64,000 bases of DNA. Origin: Butyricicoccus sp. Marseille-Q5471. GTDB taxonomy: Bacteria; Bacillota; Clostridia; Oscillospirales; Butyricicoccaceae. The stretch is taken from the NCBI RefSeq assembly GCF_951230135.1, contig NZ_CATNVC010000004.1:1-64000 (forward strand), in the 5' to 3' direction. The notes under the pieces were generated by a model. That model ran no database searches, was not told where the DNA came from, and saw only the letters and a list, made by a program, of their open reading frames with translations. A program made the position numbers and the translations under genes. How positions within the stretch are numbered: position 1 is the stretch's first letter; the number at the start of each line of letters is the position of its first letter. Shown in pieces: positions 7,654 through 19,600 of this stretch.

Positions 7654-10600
7654 TCAGGCATCATAGCCCAGCAGGCGTGTTTCCATACAACGCCTGAGAA
7701 TCGTGGACACCTCTGCACGGGTGGCCTGACCGGCGGGATCCAGCAGGGTATCCGACTTGCCGTTCATCAGCTTTGCGCCAATCGCCCAGCTGACCTGTGT
7801 TTTAGCCCAGTCGGAAATTTTGCCCCGATCCGCAAAGCCGGACACGTCGCCCACTGCGGTGGTATCCTGACCGATCATCTCCGCATAGTTCATGAGAATA
7901 ACGGCCATCTGTTCGCGGGTGATTGCATCATTCGGCCCGAACTTTCCGTTGCCGTAACCCGAAATCACACCGTTCTTGGTTGCCCATTCCACGTAAGGCG
8001 CGTACCACTCGCCAAGCGCAACATCGTCAAAGGTCTTCGCGGTATACGCGGTGACATCCGCACCTTCCATGCGTCCAAGCACCGTCACAAACATGCCGCG
8101 GGTCATGGACAAATCAGGGGTGAACACACCCTCGCCTGTGCCATTGAACAGTTCGCGTGCCGTGACAAAATCAATGGAATCGAGCGCCCAATGCGTATTC
8201 ACATCAGAGAACGCCTTGGCATTGCTTGTAACACTATACTTGCCGGGCATGCTCGCAATGTAAATCATCTTGCCGCCAGAAACCATGCACCACGGCATGA
8301 TAACCGTTTTGCCGTCCGCGCCGGTGCACTGCACCACATTTGCGGACTGCGGATCGGATAGCTCATCCGGCAATGTCACGATCATATCATTGACATTATC
8401 GCCCGCGCTCAGTGTGCCTGCCGGGATGATGACGATGGCAGTGTCTGTCTTAACCGTGACATCCTCATCCCGATTTTTCTCGATAAGTTCCTTCTGCTCT
8501 GCCTCTGTCAACTCATTCGGGGTGGTGACGACCGGCGAATCCGTGCTTGGACGGCGCATCCGCACCATTTCCGTGTACAGGTTCTCCGGATTGTTCTTGT
8601 CGCGCACCGCAACCTGATTCCAACCGTACTGGCAGCCGACAAAGACGTGTGTATCCGTGCCGCTGGTCTTCCAGTTGAGTCCGTCATCCTCTGCAGTGGC
8701 CTGCGCAATGCCTGCCGCATCCAGCAAATCACTGCTCGTGTCGCGCTTCATGACGAAGAACTCATAGTCGCCGCTGCCGCCGGTAGCGTTGACCGTAATC
8801 GTGCGAATGCCCGCTTCACTGTTTCGTCTTGCAACTGCCGTGAAGGCAATGGCAGCATCTGGCACGGTCAGCGGGGTGATGAGGTAATCCTCCGGCGTGG
8901 AGGCCTCGGCCGTTTCCGCCTTATCCTTGGTATAAAGAACGTACGCACCCGGAACAAGGTCGGTAAACTGTGTTGCATCCTGCCATTTCAGCGCATCTGC
9001 ATACGCATCAAATGCAGCATGATAGGCGTTAATCGCCTGCGCTGCCTCTTCCGCCGTCATATCGGCGGTGTCCGGCATTGTCTCGGCGAACTGATCGGCC
9101 GCCGCAACCAACGCAAACTGATACGCGTTTCCGTAAGCATTTGCGGACGGGTTGGACAGGCTCGCATCATAAACGCCACCGACCAGCTTTGCAGGGTCAA
9201 CACTCACGATGCCGTTGTTGCGCGCCTGACTCCAGGACGGAGTGACCGCCGCAACGTCCCCGCTCAGCGCGCGAATCGGCATGCTGACATTCATGTTGTA
9301 AACCTGTTCGTTGTTTGCACCATCCTTAGCGGCGAATTGATAGGCGCCGCCATAGGTAATCGGGAAGGAATCCACAACCGAATTGGGTCGAGTGCCGCCG
9401 GTCGCCGCAAAGACCGAATAGCCGTTGATGGCAACCGACTCAATGCCCTGCTGGCTGCTCTTGCCCTTCCTGACGACATAGCCGATTGTGTCACCTGCAT
9501 CCTGCGTCGCCGCCGTATAGGCCGTTTCGATGCTCGGCAGGTCGGTATTCAGGCGGTTCATCAGGAACATGTTTGTGCTGCTCGTGCCCTTGCCCGCGCT
9601 CATTGCAGTGACTTTGTAAACCGCATTCTGCGCAATCGGGTAAACATTGCTCTCGGATGCGGTCGCCGGGACCTCCGTCCACGTGCCCTGCGTCTTGCTG
9701 ACTACACTTGTCTTGGGTACCTCGGTGGTAGCAGAAGCGTCGGTTTCGGTAACCGTCGGCTCGCCGATAAGCTGATTGTTTGCATCGTACTCTGCGACGG
9801 TCTTAACCAGCTTCCAGTCGCCGTCCTTTTCGACCAGCTCATAGCTCGTCGTCACAGACACGGTGTTCGCGCTGTAATACTGTACCGTTACCGCTGCATC
9901 CGCATCGGTTGCAATCTGCGCAAATGCATACTGGTTCTTTGCAAGCTGATCGGTATCCGCAATGCCGGCAATCGGGTTGCCCGCAGTATCCCGGTACAGC
10001 ATGCTGACCTTCAGCGGAACCGCCTGATCGGCCGCGCTGACCGGATCGTTAAACCAGTCTACCGTAACCGTACGGGTTGTGGTTTTGCCGTTTACGTTGC
10101 TTACCTGCACGGTAAAGGTACCATTCTTCTTGACCAGTACATCGAATTGACGGAACTGCTCGCTGTTAACACGCGCATTCTCCGTTGTCGCACCCGATGT
10201 GCCGGATGCGAAGGCCGGTTGCACCAGTCCCACGTTATCCAGCATATACACGGTCAGTTTGAATCCGGAATCCTTGTAATCCGCCGGGTTCAGCGATGCC
10301 GTTTCCGGCAGGATACGGCTGAAATAAATCTGCGGCTCTTCCCCGCCGACATCCGGCAGAATATCCTGATTCTTCGAGAACGTCTCAATCATGCGGTCAA
10401 CCGCTACAGTGGACGAGTCCGCTGTAACCGTAACCATGCGCGCTTCGTTGCTCGGATTTGCGCCAAGGTCGATGGTCGCGAAGCTGCCCGCTCCTTCGCC
10501 GCCGGTCGCGGTGAAGCTTCCAAGATTGGTGGAATCCCGCTTTACGGTGACCGTGCCGTCAAAGTAAAGGTCAATCTTTTCCGCAAGCGTGGAGAACGAG

Positions 10601-13600
10601 AATGATGCGCCCCTTGTATTGGTGCGCGACACATCACCGAGATACGGAACGGCAAGCACGCTTGCGCCACTGCCCCAGTTCATGACGTTCTGCTGATAAA
10701 TCCAAACACCGGACTGATCTGTTTCCGGATCAATCTTTTGACCCCGTGCATTATACCAGCTGAAAATATCGTTATCCTTAAAGATATTCACGCCGGTGCC
10801 CGACTTGGTCACGGTATAGGCGATATCCTTCCAAGTGTTGGTAGTCATATCGGAGACGCGGATGATGCCGCTGCCCTCCGACGACGGACTGATGACCACA
10901 TAACCATTTTTGCCCGTACCGTCAGTGCCCATGTTGTAATACAGCACACCCAGATGCTTTTCGGTCGTTTCGAGTGCCTGACTGTTCAGCTCGCTTACCG
11001 AAATGACCGGATTGCCCTTCTCCGTGGTAGTAACCGGAACGCTCAGGCGCATCGTGGTGCTCAGCGGAACCGCGATCTTATCCGGCGCAGTGAAGAAGGA
11101 CTGCGGCTCAAGCTCCTGATAATCGGCATTGTTCACAGCGTTGTACTCATTGTCGAAGCCGGATGACTGTACGCCCGTCGACGACAGCGAGCTGATTGTC
11201 GTATTGCTGTCAAACACCGTTACCTTGAGGTTCAGACTGCCGGTCGCGGTTGCCTGACAGTACGCATCCTTCGAGACCAGAATGGTACCCGTAACCGTAC
11301 GCGAGTAATTCTTTTTGAGATCCGCGCCATCCTTGCCGACAAGACGCAGAATGCCCTGCTCCTTGTCATCCGAATCACCGAATGTCTCCAGCGGCACCTG
11401 ATTAGAAATTTCCAGCTGGCTGGAGCGAATATTGAGCGCACTGTAAACCGCCTGTTGGTAGTCCGTGTCGCCCGGATTCACCGTTTCCATCGTGCGGCCG
11501 CTCTGGTATGTGAACTGGAGGTAAGGCGCTGCCGAATCCGCGCCGCCGCGGTTTGTGACCTCCATGCTGACCGAAATCTTAACCTGATCGCCTTCCACGC
11601 CGACAGTGCTGAACTTCAAGTTCTCCACCGCAAGCTCAGGTGTCGCTTCAATGGTCTTGGTCGTGCCGCCCTCTGCCGACAGCGAGCTGTAAACCAACGG
11701 ATCGTCCACGCCATTCGGATGCGCGGCGCTTCTGCCGGTTTCCTGCACAGTAAAGTAGAACTTTCTGCCTTCCAAATCATTAGGCAGTGCGCTGGTGTAG
11801 AAAGAGTTTGCCAGACCCGTGTTCATCGTTTGTCCGACTGCGATGGTGTCCTCGATCTTCCACTCAGCGAGCTTTTCGCCTTCGCCCGTGCCGTCCTTGC
11901 CGGAAATGTGCAGCTCCAGCGTAATCGGCTCTGTTTTCGAGCCGAGCAGCGGCACATCGCCGGTGTTCTTAAACTCGATGACCGGCCGCAGGATGGCGCC
12001 CGGCACAAAGTTGCTTTCCGCAAACCGAATCTGTCCTTCGCCGACGTTCTTTTCACCTACGCCGAAGGAGAGCGCATAGTAGCCTGTCGAGCTTTGGAGC
12101 GCACCGCTGTCATCATACTTCGGCATGATTATCTTGGTGCTCTCGCCCGCGTCCAGGAACTCCTTTTCTTCCAATGCGGTCTGTGTACCCTGTGTCAAAA
12201 TGACGAGTGTCGACTTGTTGCCGGAGTTTGTCGGCTCTTCGCCAACACCGGCCGCGGCAACATAATCCTCGGATGCTTCCGCATTCGCCTCACCGCTGAC
12301 GATGCTGCTGGCCGAAACCGAGTCGCTCGACACGGTTTTCTTGAGTCCCAGCGCAACATTCAGGTTGGCAAAGGTAAACGAGGACATACCGCCGTTTTGA
12401 TAACCGTCCAGCTTGCCGTAGTATGCGCGCTCGGTATCCTCTGCGCTCCAACCGTTTGCAACGGAGTCCTCATAAACCTGCATGTAGTTCATCGCAAGCA
12501 TACGACCCTCGCCAAACTTCATGGTATTGGGATCGTATTTTGCAACATAAATGGCGTTGTTCGTCGTACTGGGCACCGTGTCGGTGTAGACCGCCGAAAT
12601 GTTGCCCTCGCCGTCCGTGCCGATTGCTACGTTTCCGCGGGTGCGGTTGTCTTCCGATGCGGTGAAGAAGGGAATGATCGCGCCTGTACCCGTGCTCGTG
12701 ATGGTACCGAGATCGTTCTGCGGAACGACATAGGTCGCACCGTTCATTTCAAATACCATGAACAGGCTGTCGCCTTCGCCAAGCGCGTTAAATGCCAAAT
12801 CCTCACTGAAGTTCTCGGACTCACCGGTCAAATTGCCGAGTTTGCCGTACAGGAAGCGGATATTGCCGAAGTACGGATCCTCAAATGCTTCAATCTGCTG
12901 TGCGCCGCTGCCGCGGTTGGCGTATACGCCGTCCGCCGTCTGCGTGCTGTCACTGCCTGTGAGCATGCTCAGGCCTGAGGTGAGCTGTGCGCCGAGTCCC
13001 ATATCGTTGATGTCAACGAGCTGACGGAGCATCTTGGCCGTATCCAGCGTAACCTCACCGGTTGCCGAATCGACACTGCCCTTTTGCAGGTACAGCTTAT
13101 GTACGGTCTTGTCACCGTAGCTGCTGCCGTTTGTCTGCGTCTGGGTCTGGCTCGCTGTATAGGCGAGATAGAAGGTGGTGTCATCCAGCATGGTCATTGT
13201 GCAGTGATCCAGCCGCATGCCGGATGCTTCCCAGCCCTCCGGGGTAAAGCCGGTGTGCACGAGTGTGCCGTCCGCCTTCGGATAGCTGAACATGAACTGG
13301 GTATTCTTTCCGTACACATCGTCCATCGACGTCGTATAGGCGTAGCGGAAGCCCGCACTCGGGTCGCCCTCGCCCGTGCTTACGCCGTCACCGCTTGTGG
13401 ACACGTCGCCGCGGCTGGCGTTATAGTAATCCTTTGCCTTGGTAGTTGCCGCCGTTTTTTCCTCTGCGCTGTAATTATTGGTGCGTGCATAGAAGGTGAG
13501 CTTGCCGTCGTTGCTCGCCGCGGGCAGGAACACATAGCTGCCTGTGCCGCTCGAAACCTGCTTCGGCGTGCTAAATGCGTTGTCGCCCACTGTATAGGCT

Positions 13601-16600
13601 GCGTTCTTAATGACCGTATTCTTTGCGGAATTCGCAAGCTGCTGCTGTTCGTTCTTTGCCGTGGTCTTTTCGCCGTTGTAATACGCAGACCACGCGTCAA
13701 ATGCAGCCTTTTTCTCCGCATATCCGGTCGCAGCAAACGCATTGTACTTCTCCCACGCCGCCTGATTGGCCTCAAAGCGTGCCAACGCAAGGCGATACTC
13801 GCTCCACGGCTTGTAAGCCGCTTCGGCATCATCAAACGCCTGCTTGGCTGCCGCATAGCTTGCGCCCTTGTCAGCGGCATAGTACATATCCGGATCGGCC
13901 GCTTCATCCAACGCATAGGCTGCCTTCGCCGCATCCTCAAGCGCAGCATACTCATCCGGCGTCAGATAATACGCCGTGCGTACCGGCGCTTCCGTGATTT
14001 CATCGCCCTCGGGCGCCGGCGGCGCTGTCAAGGTCTCGCTCGGCTTTGCGACCACGCCGCCCTCCGGCAGCGCAGGAACAAACCGCGCGTCATCGAAGTT
14101 TGTTGCATCCATGAAGACCTCGGTCTCGCCGTCCATGTAGCTCGGCCGCGCCACATCGGAGCCCGGCATAGGTGCGCTGCTCGTCGATCCGTCCGCTTCG
14201 GTCGTGCCCGCATAGCTGGCCCATGCGGCATAGATGGTGGATCCGGTTACCGATGCGGTGAAGTCAAGGTCACCTGTTCCATCGTCATCCACGATGATAT
14301 AGGGCTGTTCCTTGTTGCCTTCGTCCACCGGATTGACCAAACCGACCGACTCACCCGTATTTTTGACTCTAGACAGCACGAGCATGTTGGAGTCGACCTG
14401 ATTTGCCGGATTGTCACGGCTGATGGTATAGAGCACATAGTTCTCGTCGCCCACCGTCAGCAATTTGTAATCCGTGCCGGTTGACAGCTTATCAGACAGC
14501 CGGAACGCATCGCCCGAAGACGAATAACCGGAAATCTGGAACTCGTTTGTGGGCAGGTTATCCGGATCAAATGCCAGCGCGTCGATTTCGTCGAGCGCCA
14601 TCTTGGCCTCATCGGGACCGTAAATCTGCTGCGCCGCAAAGGTGTTGGACGGCAGCGTAATCTTGATGCCCGGGAAGCCGTCGCTGTCATCCACATCGTT
14701 CAGATCATACGAGCCGATGGTCTGCGAGCCGTTGAGGACATACCACGCAAACTTCCAGCCGTTGTCATGGAATCCGTCCTCGGGATCCTTACCGCCGTTT
14801 ACACTCTTATTCTGACCGCGGTTATAGTCGATACCGAACTGAATTGCATCGAGTTCAAAGTTGAACAGCAGCAGCACAACGCGTACGCCAAAGCCTGCGC
14901 GGAAGGTCATGCTGTTGAAGATGAACGGTTCGACCTTATCATCGCCCAGTGCGGAAACCTCGTCGTCCGAAACCACGTTGTTCGAAACGCCGGCAACCGA
15001 TACCGAGGAAGAGGATGGGTCACGCAGCTGACTTCCCTTGGTTGCCGCGTTGTTTTCGCGTGTGGCAAAGGACATGCTGCAGCCGATGCTCGCCTTGAAG
15101 TAGATTTCAATCTTCATTACCTCAACGCCGACACCTGCGCCGACCTCAAGGAAGATGGACGGCGACAGCGACAGGCCGGAGAAGAAGGTGTCATTTCGCA
15201 CACCCGAGATGGGGACAATGCGGTCAATATTGGCATCCTCATCCAGCACAGTAACGCGCACTTCCAAATTGGCTGTACCGTCTACCTTCTCGTCGAACAT
15301 GACAAATGCAGGATCGGAACCGTCAGAGGCGACATAGCCAAGGTTCTTCCACGTGGTTCCATCCTTCCACTCAACCTTGACCTTGCCCTTAAAGTACAGG
15401 TTGAGCGCGTCGGACTTACTGATAAAGGTAAGGGCATCACCCTTTGTGCCGGCGATGACATCCTTGCCTGTCGCCGCCTCATCAGCCTCTGTTTTCCAGC
15501 TTGATGCGCCGCCCGTGCTCAGGTTGGTCGCCGTGCGCACAATCTTGCCCTGATCGTAGCCCGTACCGCTGCCAACGCCGTAGGCCTGCTTGATATCGAT
15601 GGTCGCTTCCTTGTTTTCCACGACCTCCCGTTCGTTGACCACGCCGCCTGCCAGCTCGAGCGATGCGCCAACCACAAAATAAGCGTATACAATCGGGCAG
15701 ACCGTCAGACGGAAGGTCATCTTAAACTCAAAGCCAAACTGCAGGAATACCATTGCAGAGGTGAACTTATACGCATGATCGGGGGCGCTGTACTTAAACA
15801 TAACGGTTACATTGACCGCAACCGAGAATTCCAGCCCCTTGCTCTTGATGAGCTTATCGGAATCAAGCGACTTTGCCTGTGCATCCTTCGCCGCCTTCCA
15901 ATCATCCCCCTTGATCAACTCGCCGGGATTTGCAAAAGCGTCCTTAATCTTCTTCAGGTTGCCGCGGCTTTCCTCGACGCCCTTCGTGGCATCCGCCTTT
16001 TCGCCCCAGTTTTCCTTAATCGGGCCGCTCTTTTCCCAGTCGCCGTAAGCAGGCTTGGTCGTGCCGTACTTCTCATCCGAGCTGGTGTAGGCCTCCTTGC
16101 TCTTTTCCGCCTTGAACACAGGAATGCCAATTGAGAAGCCAAACTCGCTGCCATCCATAATAAGGGTGACATAGTCGGTCAGTCCGGCACTCAGCGACGG
16201 CAGTTCAATGCCCAAATCCACATTGAATTCCGGCATGGAGTTTGAGCTGCTGCCGGAATCGCCCGCTACGCTGCTGCCGTCTTCCGGTCCGGCCATACGG
16301 CGCAGCCCGCTCGCGTCCGGGACTGCCTTGAAGCCGGCATCTCTGGTCGAATCGACCTCGACCTGATATTCGCCCGACTGAATGATATCGAGCGTAGAAA
16401 GGCCTTCCGTGTTAAACCAGCCCTGAATAATGTCCGTTGTGCGACCCTCCTGCGGACGAATGCACAGTGACACTGTATCGAGCGGATTTAAGCTGCCCAG
16501 ATAGCCGTTGAGCTTGCTTACATTATACTGATCTGCTGTTGCGCCGTTTTCACCCGCCTTGATCACAATATCCGCCACCGGCAGGTTTTCGCCGACAAGC

Positions 16601-19600
16601 GAGTCGGATACAAAGACCGGCTCCGGGTTGCTGAACTGATACAGCAAATTCCCGCGGTAGTCCGGGTTCCATCTGGAGCGCTCGAACTTTACGTCAGTTA
16701 CTGTAATATTCTTCTCCTTGAGCTCCGCGTCGCTCAGCAGCTCGTTGGTCTGCGAGCCATCACTGTATACATAGGTTGCAGGCGCGGGATAGTAGTCGCC
16801 GCCAAGCGGTATGTCGACCGTTTCTGTCGCATTGGCAGACGCCTGATACATGAGCTTGTTGTCACCCGTCCAGCTGCCGGCCGTCTTGGTGTCAACCGTC
16901 TCGCCCTTGCCGTTATAGATGCTTGCGGCCTTGGAGTACTTGCTGCTTGTGATAAAGCGGTAGCCCTGCATTTCCGCAGACAGAGCCTCCTTGTCGCTCG
17001 CATCGGTAATGGAGGTGACGAATGCGGGCAGAATCTGCGCGCGATCGTTTATCGACGCGCCAGATGGAACGGTCAGGCAGCGCGGGGTCATATTATAGTA
17101 GAACTTGAGGAACTGCTGCCGGATGTTCCCATCCTCATCGTATACCGGCGTAAAGGTGGTTGCCGTATACTCTTCCTTGGTCAGCGTTTGCACGAGCTGA
17201 TCCTTTTTACCGTCTACCGTATCCAGCTCAAACACGTTGTTCTGATTTACCGCGCCATCGAGCTGGCCATTGCCATTCATATCGATATAATGCTCAATGC
17301 GGCCAATAATCATCGTCATGCTGCTGGGAACAGAGACGTAATCCTTATTATAATAGGTAAACGCCAGTGTGCCCATGCCGAACGACGAAACCGGAATTGG
17401 GATATCCGCATTGCCGTTGTACTGCACGCCGTTCAGCAGGATTTGATCCTCGGCAGGCAGTCCGAAGTTAATGGAACGGACATTGTCCTGCGCCAATGCA
17501 GAGGTCAGCACCGTATTATCCGCACTGAAATCCGCTTGGGTCAGGGTCTTTGTTGTCTGTGTAAACTTGCCGTTACCGGACTTATCCGGAACCGCATAAG
17601 TGATTTTCACTTTGGACGTGTTCCAGAAATCCGAGATAGTTTTGCCGATTTTGGTGTCGTCCATCGTCAGGCCGTCTTCCTTGCGGGGCACCGAAGGACG
17701 AACATCGATTGCAATCTTCTGCGAACGGTTCAGCACAACATTGACTGTGTACTGATCGGACAGGCTCAGTGTGTTGGCTCCTGCGCCCGTTGCAAAGGTC
17801 TTTCCGGAATCCGCTAAAATGTTCAGGTTTGCCGAGCGATCGACCGTGCCGGAAGTAACCTTTGTACCGTTCGAGCTGCTCAGATAGACAGCCGAGCCGG
17901 TATTCACGTCCTTGGTTGCATAGGAATAAGTTGCCCATTGAGGCGCACTCAGCGAAAGCTGCGTACCGATATACACCTGATTGGCGGCGTATGTGCCGCC
18001 CTTTCCTGCCGCAACCGAAATCACAGGTGCAATCTGTTGGTACAGTGCGGTCTGTTTCTCAGCGCTCAGCATATCGTCATCTGCCGTATGTACCTTGTAT
18101 TGCAGCGGCTGGGTTAAATAGCGTCGCTGCGCACGCGCGCGAATATAAACCTCACCGTTTGGCGAGCCGGTATCCGCCCATCCCTTATCTGCAATACCCA
18201 GCGCCAAGAATATACCGGTAGCGCCCGCATTGACATCCCACGAGGCGTTTCCGTAACGCCAACCCGGTGTATCACGGAATGACATTTCAGGTTTTCCGGA
18301 GCCATGTGGAGCAATGCCGCCGCGCGCGGTTGTCCAGAAGGTTTCCAGCCAGTTGTAGTTGGTGCTCGCATAATATCTGGCGTAGACGTGATCAAACTGC
18401 TGGTCGAAGTTTGTAACGTTCTGTGTGGCCACTCTTGAGTAGCTGTTGTTGTCGCCAGTTACGTCTTCGACATAGAATCCGTAAAAGCCGCTTTCCTTAT
18501 AACTCCCATTTGTAATGGTATAGTCCTTCATAGTCTGACCGGACCAGCCAGCTTTGTTAAGACCTTGCTCATTGTTTGTTCCCCAGTAATCGCTCATGCT
18601 GTCAAGGTCGGCGTAACTATTCCAGCCGCCGCCCGACAGCTTCAGCAGCGCCGTTGCGTCGTAGGTCAGCGCGCTCACATCGCCGCTGCTGCCGAATACG
18701 GCTTCAACCGGCGTGTCCTCGCCCTGCGGCACAGGCGTCGCGGTCACAACCTCGTCCGTCGCTTCCGCAATGGCGCTCTGCGTGGTCTCGGTATCGCCCG
18801 AAACATCGTCGGCCTCGGGCGTGTACAGCATGGTCGCGAGGTTGGTTTCCTCGGCCACGGCCGTATTAAAGAGCTTGACCGTTGCGGTCCCCGCATTGAT
18901 CGCAGTCTCTTCGCCGCCGCCCTTGGCATTGTCGAGCACAACGGTGAACGTTTTGTTCGCCTCTGCCACGGCCGCACCGTCATTGATGAGCGGTACGTCA
19001 ATGGTCATTTCATCCATGTCGGCCGCAAAATACAGCGTGCCGCTCGTGGAGGAATAATCCTTGCCGGCGATTGCCGTACCGTCCACCGTGTGGTAATCCA
19101 CGGTTGCAACATACTGCAGTGCTCCCGTGCGCTTGACCTTGAGCGAAGCAGTGCCGGCAGCCTTGTCGACAGTCAGGTCGCTCGTCTCAAATGCGAAGTA
19201 ACTTGGCAGCACCTTATCGTTATCCTCAATACTGACGAGCATGGTGTTTGCCGCATCATACAGTTCGCCGCCCTTGCACGAATCAATTTTCATCGTGACA
19301 AGCTCAACGTTCTCGGAAATCGCATCATCGGTCGGTGTAATGCGGATTTCCTTGATCCATTCGCCTTCGGCAAAGGTCATATAAAACTCATACGTATCAA
19401 ATTCGCCGTCTTTTAACTCAAGCGTGTGGAAGCTCTGCTCCGGATTGAGTTCCAGATCCTCCGGCACTTCCTTTGCGGTATTATCCTCCGCAACATATGC
19501 GATGCCGCCATACGAGGTCGTGCAGTACTGCACGCCGCCTACCGTATAAATGCAGCGGAAGTCGCTTGCCGCAACGGCCTCATTGTCTACATCAAGCGTG